Below are positions 1 to 9,178 of a DNA stretch of 17,500 nucleotides, one piece after another (positions within the stretch are counted from its first letter, which is position 1; every line of letters starts with the position of its first letter). Under the pieces are notes generated by a model that worked only from the letters and a program-made list of their open reading frames with translations, was not told where the DNA came from and ran no database searches. The stretch covers positions 385,906 to 403,405 of the forward strand of contig NW_004754909.1 of assembly GCF_000188695.1 (NCBI RefSeq). Direction: 5' to 3'. The stretch is from Salpingoeca rosetta (Eukaryota; Opisthokonta; Choanoflagellata; Craspedida; Salpingoecidae). The translations under genes and the position numbers were made by a program.

Positions 1-419
1 ACTTTCGTACCGTCGTGTGTGTGTGTGTGTGTGTGTTGTGTGTGTGTGTGTGTGTGTGTTGTGTGTGTGTCTGTGTGTGTGTGTGTGTGTGCACGTACTG
101 GTGGAGGGTGTCTGATTGCAGCGCGGCCCACGAGCTCAACTCCTCCGTTGCGGCTGTCAGTCGTTGTCAGAGGTGACGAAGGTGAGCAATGACAATCCAA
201 CACCGCGCATACACACACATACAGGAGCATACACAGGCGAACACACAGATACACACACACACGCACACACACACACACAGATACACACATGCATACACGC
301 ACATGCACTCACCCCAGAGCCACGATGTGGCAACACGCCAGAGGGATGAGAAGATGGCACGCAGCGGCGGAAACAAAAGCGCATCGAATTCAGACAAGTT
401 AAAACTCAACGCTGCTGAC

Positions 420-492
<73 letters not shown>

Positions 493-2673
493 TTGATGAT
501 GATGGTGATGCTGATGATGATGGCTGCGGTTTCTGTGGAATTTGAAGTGCGAGATCATAAAACGACTCCTCACGAACGGAAGACTGTCGTGTGTATGTGT
601 TGTGTTTGTTTGTTGTTTGTGTGTTGTGTGTGCGTGTGTATGTGCGTGCGTGTGTATGTGCGTGCGTGTGTTGGGCCATTTGAGTTGTTGTGCTGAAAGG
701 GGTTGGCTTGAGCGGGACGAATTACAACAGTACCATGGTGGGAGCGCCACAACGCACGCGTCTCCACGACGCTCAAAGGAAGACAACCGCGATTCAAACA
801 CACACACACACACACAGACACAGACACACACCTTGTGACATGTGAGGCATTCAACCCTGCTTTCGACGGTGCCACTGAAGACTGACGAAATGACGCTCTT
901 TTTCTTTGCTTTTGTGTTGCCTGCAGGCACACAATACATTCAGGCGAAGAAGTCGTGTGTTGATTGATGACCAACACGAAAACCGAGGGCGACGTGAGCT
1001 CAACCAGACGCACGTAGCAGAGGTCGCTGCTGATGATGGTGCGTGTCGTGCCCACTCACAACCACTCATGATAACTGCGAGCAATGCACAGCCACACCAA
1101 CCACATCCGCAGCCACCACATCCACCAACGCACCAGTCAAAACAGCAAACAGTCACCAAGCAGCCAGCCACCAACAACAACCAACACCGGTATTACCAAG
1201 TGTGCTGGATTCATCAACGGGCAGGGAGAGCTCCTCATCCAACTTGTCCAACGCATACCGAAGGAACTCAACCGTGTCCTGTCGTAATGAGACAGAGAGA
1301 GAGAGAGAGGCAGAGAGAGAGAGAGGACACGTACGCACACACATCGGTGCATACACACGCACACGGATGGTGTCAATCTACGCGATGTGCAAAGGCAATG
1401 ACGACGACAACAATAGCAACCCATCCACACTCGAAGAAGTATTCGCACACACACACACACGTGCACCCGTGCAAAGACAGGCACAGCAAGCACACTGGTT
1501 GCATCACACACACATACACACACACATACACACACACATGCAGGAACATGCAGGCACACACGGACTCATGCACAGCCGCACCTGTTGTCCGTAGCCTTGG
1601 AAGAGGAGGTTGGATGAGCGAACATGGCGCACAAACTCAGATGGAGCAATGTAGGCACCCTTGGCAAAGGCAATGCGATGAACGAGGTGACGGAACTGCT
1701 GAACAAGCGTCGTCCTGTCCCCGCCACGCGGCTGCGACTGCTGTACGTGTCCATCGCAAGTGAGGAAGAAGTCCTGGATGGGAAGGCAGTGCAGCAGCGC
1801 CTGGATGGCCGAATTCATGTAGCACGTGTTGCCATGGTTGAGCAGCCCCACCATCCGTGCCTCCACAGGTCTGGCGCCGTCCGCTCTGGCCGATGCCGGT
1901 GTTGTGAAAGCCGCCGCCGCTGACTGCTCTGCACTGGAAGCGTGGGGTGAGCGTTGCGTCGTGTCGGGGTCACCATGTGAAAATTCTGGCTGCTGCTGCT
2001 GCTGCGGCAGCGAAGTGCGGTCACCCGAGGAGCCTTGGTTTGTGTTGTCGGCAACGCATTGTTCTTGTCCTGGATGCTGCATGTAGCTCTCCTTGCCCTC
2101 CTCAGCGGGCCTGCCCTCCTCACCGTCCGCCCCGTTGTCTGCCTGTGCTTGTTGTGCTCTACGGGGTTGCTGGGAACGCAACGTGTGCAGGTGCTGTTGG
2201 CCTCGTGCCGCTGCGTGCTTTGTCTCACCCTCTGCAAACAAGGCTGCATGCGCGTCCACGGTCGTGGCGTTGGTCGTCACCGAGGACCCCAGCCCGCTGC
2301 TGCTCGACTCTGATGCACTGCGGGTGGATTGCGATGTGCATGCACGTTTGAGGCTGGTTGTTGTTGGCGTTGTTGACGGCTTTGCGGCGGTGGTTGCTGC
2401 TGATGCTGCACCCGGTGACCGTGTTCGTCTTGGCATCTTGGCGGCAATCACAGAGCCCACCACGGCTGCGTCTTGCGACGCGGCACGTCGCTTTGGACTG
2501 GCGTCATCTCCATGATGCTGCTTCTGCTGCTCCTGCTGCTGCTTCTGCTGCTGCTTCTGCTGCTGCTTCTGCTGCTGCTTCTGTTGGTTTGTCTTTGCCT
2601 TGCCCTTTGTCTGTTGCTTCTTGCTGTTGTGGCCCTTGCTGCCACCACCGCTGCTGCGCTTTCCTCTCGCCAT
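1..2673 (-). CDS. Ubiquitin-specific protease (USP/C19 deubiquitinase), multi-exon, 3' end missing
   Basis: This is a cysteine protease that would remove ubiquitin from proteins. The predicted exons, read on the minus strand, are 2673-1582, 1278-1197, 920-832, 583-313 and, less surely, 153-99. All internal introns are GT-AG and the phases agree (0, 1, 0, 1). The start at 2673 lies in a strong context (A at -3, G at +4). Residues 1 to about 265 are low complexity: Lys/Gln repeats, then Ser/Ala/Gln-rich sequence. The catalytic Cys box GLLNHGNTCYMNS follows near the end of exon 1. Splicing to exon 2 rebuilds the second family motif, GYGQQDTVEFLRYALDKL. Exon 3 gives VFSGTVESRVECLTCHK, the first CxxC of the zinc-binding fingers. 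Exon 4 gives SFYDLALQIP and then a poly-Ser insert. The second Cys pair and the catalytic His/Asp lie beyond the left edge. The family is certain, but I could not assign a USP subtype. The last exon and everything after it are uncertain. Confidence 0.9.
13..94 (+). repeat. (GT)n microsatellite at the left edge
   Basis: An almost pure GT dinucleotide run with a few TGT interruptions. It lies in what would be USP intron 5, where the sense strand reads (CA)n directly after the donor. It is the one USP intron whose sense strand is CA-rich from the donor onward. Confidence 0.9.
99..153 (-). CDS. Possible USP exon 5
   Basis: After a GACAG acceptor at 156-154 the sense strand reads CC, which completes the phase-1 codon of exon 4. 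An open stretch ATEELSSWAALQSDTLHQ follows and reaches a GTACGT donor with GT at 98-97. TAC|GTGCAC a few bases further is an alternative donor. Beyond it lies a pure CA tract on the sense strand, as expected for intron. Support comes only from phase, splice-site quality and the absence of stops. The residues are not a recognisable USP motif. Confidence 0.4.
221..306 (+). repeat. (CA)n-rich tract inside USP intron 4
   Basis: Imperfect CA repeat with GATA and TGCA interruptions. On the sense (minus) strand it reads as TG repeat and starts within a few bases of the donor at 312. The intron is 312-154. Confidence 0.85.
313..583 (-). CDS. USP exon 4 with an expanded poly-serine tract
   Basis: This exon opens after a CAG acceptor with SSVREESFYDLALQIPQ, the strand that follows the first zinc knuckle in USP catalytic domains. 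A trinucleotide tract then reads TCA on the sense strand and encodes a long serine run. After it comes LSFNLSEFDALLFPPL and a Trp-rich hydrophobic stretch ending TSWLW. The exon ends at a good donor (G|GTGAGT, GT at 312-311). The hydrophobic end is not typical of a USP core, so it is either an insert or a sign that the true donor lies earlier. Confidence 0.7.
421..513 (+). repeat. (ATG)n trinucleotide repeat, coding for poly-Ser on the minus strand
   Basis: Twenty-four uninterrupted ATG units from 421 to 492, followed by imperfect units. In the USP reading frame on the minus strand the repeat is TCA, hence serine. The other minus frames give poly-His and the plus frame poly-Met; both are artefacts. 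Its length is likely to vary between individuals. Confidence 0.9.
584..831 (-). repeat. USP intron 3 with opposed GT and CA tracts at its two ends
   Basis: On the sense strand the intron begins GTGTGTGTCTGTGTC and continues as GT repeat for about 35 bases. Its last hundred bases before the CAG acceptor at 586-584 are a CA-rich tract with ACACGC and AACA interruptions. The two ends are therefore imperfectly complementary in the RNA. The middle (about 680-795) is unique sequence with no feature I recognise. Confidence 0.75.
1291..1325 (+). repeat. (GA)n tract forming the polypyrimidine tract of USP intron 1
   Basis: Two GA runs separated by GCA. On the sense (minus) strand this is a CT-rich stretch just upstream of the CAG acceptor at 1281-1279. 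It therefore serves as the polypyrimidine tract for exon 2. The rest of intron 1 (1581-1279) holds several short GT repeats on the sense strand, at 1540-1503 and 1460-1443. Confidence 0.8.
2516..2586 (+). repeat. 12-bp coding repeat, (Lys-Gln-Gln-Gln)n in the USP N terminus
   Basis: The plus strand repeats CTGCTGCTTCTG about five times. On the coding strand this is CAG/AAG and translates as QQKQQQKQQQ. It lies about thirty residues after the USP start and is part of the disordered N-terminal region. Confidence 0.85.
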
Positions 2674-3204
2674 CTTTGCGGTGCTGCGCCAGTCGGAGAA
2701 ATAGCGATATCTCCCCTATTTTCTCTACAATAGACATCGGGCACTTCAGCTGCCCCTTAACAGCGCCACATCACTCCATGATGTCGTGATCGGCTTACTT
2801 GCGCACCACGACAACTCCAGCGTGTGTGTTGGTGCACCGCAGCCACGACTCGCACTGCCTTGCTGCTCCTGTTCGCCCAGCACACGTTCATGTCGCTGCC
2901 ATTCCTTCCGCACCCGGACATCGATCGCACTTGGCGCGCTTGGGTGTGTGCATTGTGCATTTGCACAACAACGGCGATGTTTTGGGTTGATGACTGCAAG
3001 CGCATGCCCCATGTCGCAACATCACCCAACGTCACATCAGGCGCCCCTCGCTTCGCAGCCAGCAAATCGTAAACACCACGTGGCTATCAACCGCGATGGT
3101 GTCAACGACACTCCAGAGACCCCGCAACGACACAGGTACATCGGCCAATGCGTGTGCACGCACAGTTTCCTGTTTGCGTCCTTTGCCTCATCATCCCTCT
3201 CTCC

Positions 3205-3252
<48 letters not shown>

Positions 3253-3660
3253 TCACACCCCCTCTCTCCTCTCACCCTCGCCCTAACACACGCGCGCACG
3301 CACGCACAGAACCCAAGCACATGACAATCTCATCACCAATTGTTATTGCTGCAATCCAACCGGCGCAGCAGCTGCCGCTGAATGGCACTGTTGTTACGTG
3401 AGGTGACATGCGCGACAACGACATGCTTCCACGCACGGCGAGGTGCCTCGTACCCCCTCGCACCGCCACCACCGTCACCAGCATCACCCGCCATGTCGAG
3501 CGGAGAATAAGCGAGATGCAGCGGTGAGGCGTGCCATTTTTCTCACCTCGCCAATCTTCGCGCTTCAGCCACCTGAAGCAGGCCCTCGTGGACCATAACC
3601 TGGCGCCCAGCACCGCACACCAATAAGGGGACAACAGAGCGCGCATCCGCACACGCAGCG
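2674..3660. other. Divergent intergenic spacer between the USP and transporter 1; no confident gene
   Basis: This 987-base stretch separates two genes transcribed away from each other, so it should hold both promoters. It contains a CA microsatellite at about 3204-3252 and a CGCACG-rich run to 3309. A small open stretch from 3321 (26 codons, starting MTISSPIVIAA) sits upstream of transporter 1 and could be an upstream ORF. On the minus strand 2757-3080 stays open for about 100 codons. It resembles no family I know, and I could not join it in frame to the USP start. I see no clear TATA box. Confidence 0.5.
3204..3252 (+). repeat. (CA)n microsatellite upstream of transporter 1
   Basis: Nearly pure CA dinucleotide run about 400 bases before the transporter 1 start codon, followed by a pyrimidine-rich stretch. 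It lies in presumed promoter or 5' untranslated sequence. Confidence 0.9.
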
Positions 3661-5214
3661 ATGGCGCCACGCACCCAGGATGCTGCTGCGCTGCCAGCCA
3701 GCACCCACCAAAACACGCCAGCACCGCGGCCAACGACGCCCGCTTCGAGCGCGCTGCCAAGCACCAGCACAAGCACAACGCCACTCTCTGCGTGGGTCGA
3801 CCCCAGTATCGTTCCCAGCAACATGATCCTCTCCGACAAGCCCAAGTTTACCGGGTCGCCCGCACGCTTTGGGTCCTCCTCGTCCTCGTCCTCTTCCTCA
3901 CTTGCACCGGCACCATCGGACAGTGGGCTGCCGGCGAGTGCACTGCCGCTCACGGACGTGACCATCACGGCGGAGCCCGCCACCAACGGCAACAGCCGCT
4001 ACATGTGGCTGGCGCTGTTTCTCATGACGCTGTTCACGGGCGCAGGCATCTTCCTCTTCCGCGTGCAAGTTGTCGTCATGGGCGACGATGACGCGCTCGA
4101 CCCCGGCACCTTCATCGCCTTCCTCTGCCTCGGAAGCTTCGTGGGCCAGCTCCCATATGTGCTGCATCTCGCGCGGCAGGTCACGAGCGCCCGGCCCACC
4201 AAGTTTGTCTTCCTCGGCGCCTTTGCCGGCATCTTCAACTGCGCGGGCATGAATGGCTACGTGATGATGACCACAGACGGCGGCGAGGCCTCGCTGCTCG
4301 CACCACTCACCTCCCTTTGGGTCGTGCTGCCGGTGCTGTATGGCGTTGTTGTCATTGGCGACCGGCTGTCTGGCCGGCGCTGGTTTGGCGTGCTGCTATC
4401 CATCGGCGCGGGTGTCATGTTCGCGTTTAGCGGCGGCGGCGAAGGTGTCGACTTCAGTGACACACGCACCGTCGGTCTTTACTTCCTCTGCTTCTTCGGC
4501 TGGGGCATCTGCACCATCCTCTTCCAGCTCGTGTCTGCTGCCAAGGACGGCTCTTTCGCTGCCGGGTACGCGGCGAACGTGTTTGGCTTTGCGCTCACGG
4601 GCGTCATCTTCGTTGCCGCCGTTCACCGCTCCATCGACTGGCACCTCACTGCCGGTCACGCCATTGTTGCTGTTGGCGGCTGCCTGCACGGCTTGGGTAC
4701 CGTGGGCTTCCTGCACCTGTGCAAGACCATGCCTGAGGAGGCAGCTGTTGTTGCGCCTCTCAGCACCCTGACGGTTTTGTGGCCCGTCTTCTTTGGCATG
4801 ATCATCCTTGGCGAGTCGTCTCCCCCTCTCAAGATTGCAGGCATCATTGCCGCTGTCTTTGGCGCCCTTCTCATGGGCATCCAAGACCTGAACGAGCTCA
4901 AGGACATGATCTTCAAGAAGCGCGGCGAGCCCGTGGTGTACGAGCACGTGAACCTGCTTGCGGGCAAGCCTGTGGTGCGTGGCGGCTACGACGTGTCTGA
5001 CGCTGTGGAGGAGGACACGCGGGTAGTGATCCGGTCTGCGCGCGCACGCAAGGGCCGTGTGACGCTGACGCTTGAGGTGAGCGCACCGCTGCTGTCGACG
5101 ACGGATACGGAGGTGATTCACCTGCCCACCATCACCCTCGACCCCAACACCATCGAGCAAGACGACGACGACGATGGGGAAGGCAACGACGATGATGATG
5201 CTGAAGGCACCGCC

Positions 5215-5246
<32 letters not shown>

Positions 5247-5484
5247 CGGTGACGCGCTGGCGATTCACGAGCGCGAACGCCTTACAGCAGCAACAACAAC
5301 TGCAGAGCAGTTTGGCTTTGACCATCAGCAGCAACAGGGCGGCGGTGCTGGCCGACTGGAATCCACGTCCATGTTGTCCTCGTCCACGCTGCCTTTGCTG
5401 CCGCCAGGCCACGTTGCACCTGGTGATACTGAGACGACCGTTGTTGTTGTGGACCATGGTGGTCGTGGTGATGGTCGGCACTAA
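3661..5484 (+). CDS. EamA-like drug/metabolite transporter (DMT) family membrane protein, copy 1 (607 aa, intronless)
   Basis: This is a predicted polytopic membrane carrier; the substrate is unknown. The N terminus (1 to about 97) is Pro/Ser/Thr-rich and disordered, followed by DVTITAEP, which all three copies share. Ten hydrophobic segments follow, at about 115-138, 150-172, 182-204, 211-235, 241-260, 270-292, 298-320, 330-352, 361-383 and 390-408. This is the DMT arrangement. The GDRLSGRRWFGVLLSIGAG stretch between helices 4 and 5, and GESSPPLKIAGIIAAVFGALL at helices 9-10, are typical of EamA halves. A soluble tail (409-607) has a conserved part to about residue 505, then Asp, Thr and Asn runs and a final ETTVVVVD motif. 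The start at 3661 is chosen because copy 2 also begins MAPRT and the context is good (G at +4). No intron is needed. It heads a three-gene tandem array. Confidence 0.85.
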
Positions 5485-5929
5485 GTAAGGAACTACACAA
5501 GTGTGGATTGTGAAGTCATGCATTGTGGCTTCCACATGCGTTGACGCATGTAACGTCAATGTATGTATGCACGTATGTTTGCGTAGGCACGTGTGTGTGT
5601 GTGTGTGTCCCACGTGTTCTCTTTCTTGACTCTTGACTCTTGACCTAGGTCTGTACTTCTCTTGACCGGCTGTGTTCCTTCCTTCCTTCCTTGCGATCTT
5701 CGGCTTTCTTCCAATCTCTAGATGAATGTTGCAATTGTTGCTCCTCCTACCATGCCCGTACCTTCTGCACTTTCTTCCTCTTTCCATACATCGTTTCCTG
5801 TTCTTACCTCGATGTCACAAACGTGCGCGCCAGCGTAGCGCTGTCATGTTGGAACGTTGCATGACAAACCAACTTCACACTGTAGTAAACAACCTCACCA
5901 ACTCCATCATCAACTCTGTTTGCCATCAC

Positions 5930-5932
<3 letters not shown>

Positions 5933-5977
<45 letters not shown>
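5933..5977 (+). repeat. (TC)n microsatellite
   Basis: About 22 uninterrupted TC units. It is followed within 20 bases by CTCTGCAG, so it looks like a polypyrimidine tract and acceptor. No matching coding exon was found downstream. Confidence 0.9.
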
Positions 5978-5980
<3 letters not shown>

Positions 5981-6420
5981 ACGGCTTTCCTCTGCAGCAT
6001 GTAACATGAGCGCTGTGTTGCTTGCTGTCCGCTGCGTTGTGGTGACGCATGAGCCTGCTCTGGCAGCAAGAAGAAGCGAACAAGCAAAGTGATGTGACGT
6101 GAACGACACCAAACGCAACGCACTTGTACCCCAATCGATTGTTTTTCAAGACATTCGTCAATGTTCCATGTTGACACTTTACGGGAATATCGAGCGCCCG
6201 ATGGCACTCGTCACCTTGATGTTCGCTATGCTTTGTGCTGTTGCAAAAAGCAGGCAAAAAACCGGAACCGCACCCGGCCAGCGAATGCGCACTTAGGCGC
6301 ACGGTGGCACGATGCACCAGCCCACGTTGTGGGGGGTGCCTCCATTGTACGATGCGAACCCCCGGATACACCAAGCCACCCATGACACTTCCTTTGAGCC
6401 CTTCCCCCACACACACAGCA

Positions 6421-6465
6421 AAGTGTCAAGTGTCAAGTGTCAAAGTGTCAAGTGTCAAGTGTCAA
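6421..6465 (+). repeat. Tandem array of the heptamer AGTGTCA
   Basis: Six units with spacing 8, 7, 7, 8, 7, 7, so the array can also be read as a 22-base unit present twice. A single reverse-complement copy lies at 6383-6390. It lies about 700 bases upstream of the transporter 2 start codon. Confidence 0.85.
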
Positions 6466-7150
6466 CAGCATGTGCTATGACTGCAATACCCCCCTGGATT
6501 GGTGCAACGCCTGCAACACATGTCTCACAAGCACACACAGCACACACACACGCACACACACACACACACATTGTCACATTCACAGCAACCACCCAAACTA
6601 CCAAGAAGCAAGCAAGTGCACTTCATGTCACATCACATCACCCACACGTCACAGGTACTGTGTACCTGACCGACACTCACACGTGCGCCCTTTCATGGGT
6701 CACCAACACACAACACAGAGGAGCTCTGGGGTACCCCTGTACCCGGACGGACTGATTGGTCCGTTGTAATCCCCCGACCTCCCTTGGCAATGCATCATTC
6801 TGAGCTCACCCCGAGACCCCCCCAGGAATGCTCCAGAACAACAGAACCCCGTCCTTCCCCTCCCCCCCCCCGCTTGCCCACCATGCCGCCATGCCGCTGT
6901 GAGGAGACGCAGACAACCAGCGCGTGGTTGTTCATTTTCCCAACGCACTCCAAGCAGCTCATTGAACGGCCTACACGTGCGTCCCCCGCGAACAAGGAGG
7001 CCTTGCTCCACGCACCGCTCCCAAGCGCCTTCCTCCTGCTGCAGTCAACCTTGAACACACAGCCGCTGTCGTGAGCCCCTAGCCCTCAGCGCCTCACCGC
7101 TCCCCTCACTGCCCCCAACTACCCTTTGTCAAGGACGTCAGAAGGACGCC

Positions 7151-8797
7151 ATGGCTCCACGTACCCATACTTCCATGTACTCGTCCTCTGCGCGCACGCG
7201 CTGGGCAGTGCCATCCCCGTCGTCGCCGTCGCCGCCACCGACACCGGCGCCTGCCACACAAACGCCAGCGACCACCACCACGCTCGCAGCTGCCACCCCA
7301 TCGCTAGCAACGGCACCGCACGCCTTCATCAGCCACAGCACACCGTCCCCACTTCAGCCCGCACCACCCTCCACCTCCAGCCCTCCACCTCCACCGTTCT
7401 GGCAAGACAAGCCCAAGTACATCCCGGCCAGCAACACCAAACAGCAGCAGCAGCAGCAGCAAGCTGTGGACACCGCCGCTGGCTCCACGTCTCGGGATGA
7501 GGTGATGTCCTTTGCAGACGTCACCATCACGGCGCAGCCGCCTGCCACGGACCGCAGGTTCATGTGGCTTGCGCTGTTCATCACCACCCTCCTGACCGGC
7601 TCCAGCTTCTTCCTCTTCCGCGTGCAAGTTGTCGTCATGGGCGACGATGACGCGCTTGACCCCGGCACCTTCATCGCCTTCCTCTGCCTCGGAAACTTTG
7701 TCAGCCAGCTGCCGTATGTGCTCTACCTGAGCCGGCAGCTTGTGACTGTCAAGCCTTCCAAGGTGTGCTTCGTTGGGTTGCTTGCAGGCATCTTCAACTG
7801 CGCCGCCATGAACGGCTACGTGCTCATGACCACAGACGGCGGCGAGGCCTCGCTGCTCGCACCACTCACCTCCCTTTGGGTCGTGCTGCCGGTGCTGTAT
7901 GGCGTGGCCATTGTTGGCGACAAGCTGTCTGGCCGGCGCTGGTTTGGTGTGCTGCTGTCTGTTGGCGCAGGCATCATGTTTGCCTTCAGCGGCGGCAACA
8001 ACGGTGTTGACTTCAGTGATGGGCGCACCGTTGGCCTCTTCTTCCTCTGCTTCTTCGGCTGGGGCATCTGCACCATCCTGTGGCAGGTGTTCTCCTATGA
8101 GCAGGGCGGCGCGTTTGCGGCCAGCTATGGAGCCAATGTCCTCGGGTTCGCACTCACAGGCGTCATCTTCGTTGTCGCCGTTCACCGCTCCATCGATTGG
8201 AACCTCACTGCCGGTCACGCCATTGTCGTCGTTGGCGGCGCGCTCCACGGGCTCGGCACACTCGCGTTCATGCACCTGTGCAAGACCATGCCTGAGGAGG
8301 CAGCCATCGTTGCGCCTCTCAGCACCCTCTCCGTCCTGTGGCCCGTCTTCTTTGGCATGATCATCCTTGGCGAGTCGTCTCCCTCGCTCAAGATTGCAGG
8401 CATCATTGCCGCTGTCTTTGGCGCCCTTCTCATGGGCATCCAAAACCTGAACGAGCTCAAGGACATGATCTTCAAGAAGCGCGGCGAGCCCGTGGTGTAC
8501 GAGCACGTGAACCTGCTTGCGGGCAAGCCTGTGGTGCGTGGCGGCTACGACGTGTCCGACGCTGTGGAGGAGGACACGCGGGTGGTGATCCGGTCTGCGC
8601 GCGCACGCAAGGGCCGTGTGACGCTGACGCTTGAGGTGAGCGCACCGCTGCTGTCGACGACGGATACGGAGGTGATTCACCTGCCCACCATCACCCTCGA
8701 CCCCAACACCATCGAGCAAGACGACGACGACGATGGCGACGAGGACGATGGGGAAGGCAACGACGATGATGATGCTGAAGGCACCGCCACCACCACT

Positions 8798-8878
<81 letters not shown>

Positions 8879-9013
8879 AACAACAACAATGTGGAAGAGT
8901 GTGAGGAAGAAGGGCTAGAGTTGAGCAGTGGCTCACTGCTGCCGCCTGGTTCAGTGTCTGACAGGCATAAGGAAACCACTGTGATTGTTGTTGATGACAA
9001 CACTGACGAGTGA
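7151..9013 (+). CDS. EamA-like DMT family transporter, copy 2 (620 aa, intronless, poly-Asn tail)
   Basis: A paralogue of the gene at 3661, with the same order of parts: a Pro/Ser/Thr/Gln-rich N terminus (1 to about 120), DVTITAQP, ten hydrophobic helices from residue 138 to about 432, and a soluble tail. The ATG at 7151 is in a good context (GCCATGG), and the first five residues MAPRT match copy 1. The loop after helix 1 reads MGDDDALDPGTF, identical in all copies. The tail from 433 to about 540 is almost identical to copy 1 at the DNA level. Its acidic run is four residues longer. Residues 550-580 are 31 consecutive asparagines, then EECEEEG and a final ETTVIVVDD motif. Part of the middle is closer to copy 3 than to copy 1. 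Substrate and membrane location are not shown by the sequence. Confidence 0.85.
8798..8890 (+). repeat. (AAC)31 coding repeat, poly-asparagine in transporter 2
   Basis: Thirty-one Asn codons, all AAC except for two AAT near the end. The near-absence of synonymous change points to recent trinucleotide expansion. The matching place in copy 1 has only six AAC codons after a Thr run. Confidence 0.95.
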
Positions 9014-9122
9014 ATGGGCGAGTGTGAACGAGCGAGGAGGTTGATGGTGACGACAGGGATGATGATGATGATGTTGGTGTCGTTGGTGTTGTTGTGACGG
9101 GTGCTGTGCAGTCTGGGGTTGT

Positions 9123-9178
9123 CTGTTTGTTTGTTTGTTTGTTTGTTTGTTTGTTTGTTTGTTTGTTTGTTTGTTTGT
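9123..9178 (+). repeat. (GTTT)n tetranucleotide repeat
   Basis: About 13 units, immediately 3' of transporter 2 and probably in its 3' untranslated region. A GAT/GTT-rich stretch at 9058-9097 precedes it. Confidence 0.9.

Larger units (their letters stand above)
5485..7150. other. Repeat-rich spacer between transporters 1 and 2; no gene recognised
   Basis: This 1.67-kb stretch holds the 3' end of transporter 1 and the 5' region of transporter 2. It contains a short GT run (5588-5609), CCTT repeats (5680-5693), a pure CT run (5933-5977), a heptamer array (6421-6465) and a CA run (6530-6571). Open frames here are short and full of repeat translation. A perfect palindrome GGGGTACCCC lies at 6728-6737. 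A small hairpin (ACGGAC / GTCCGT, six-base loop) lies at 6747-6764 and includes an inverted CCAAT box about 390 bases before the next ATG. I saw no canonical AATAAA signal close to the stop codon. Confidence 0.6.

Noticed and set aside
406..939. Open frames translating the ATG/CAT tract as poly-His or poly-Met
   Set aside because: Only the TCA (Ser) frame connects with USP exons through valid splice sites and matching phases.
4396..5787. 463-codon open frame on the minus strand, opposite transporter 1
   Set aside because: It is antisense to a well-supported coding region, contains no family motif, and reappears opposite copy 2 simply because the two copies share sequence and strong G/C third-position bias.
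5933..6000. CT tract plus CTGCAG as a splice acceptor of an unseen exon
   Set aside because: The following sequence soon meets stops in all frames without a recognisable protein, and the next gene starts more than 1.1 kb away.
6747..6764. Small hairpin ACGGAC / GTCCGT as a possible terminator or RNA element
   Set aside because: A six-base stem is expected by chance in 17.5 kb, and bacterial-type terminators do not apply here. It is noted only as part of the spacer.
7304..8719. 471-codon open frame on the minus strand, opposite transporter 2
   Set aside because: Same explanation as the frame opposite copy 1. It is His/Glu/Ala-rich because it reads the complement of membrane-protein codons.
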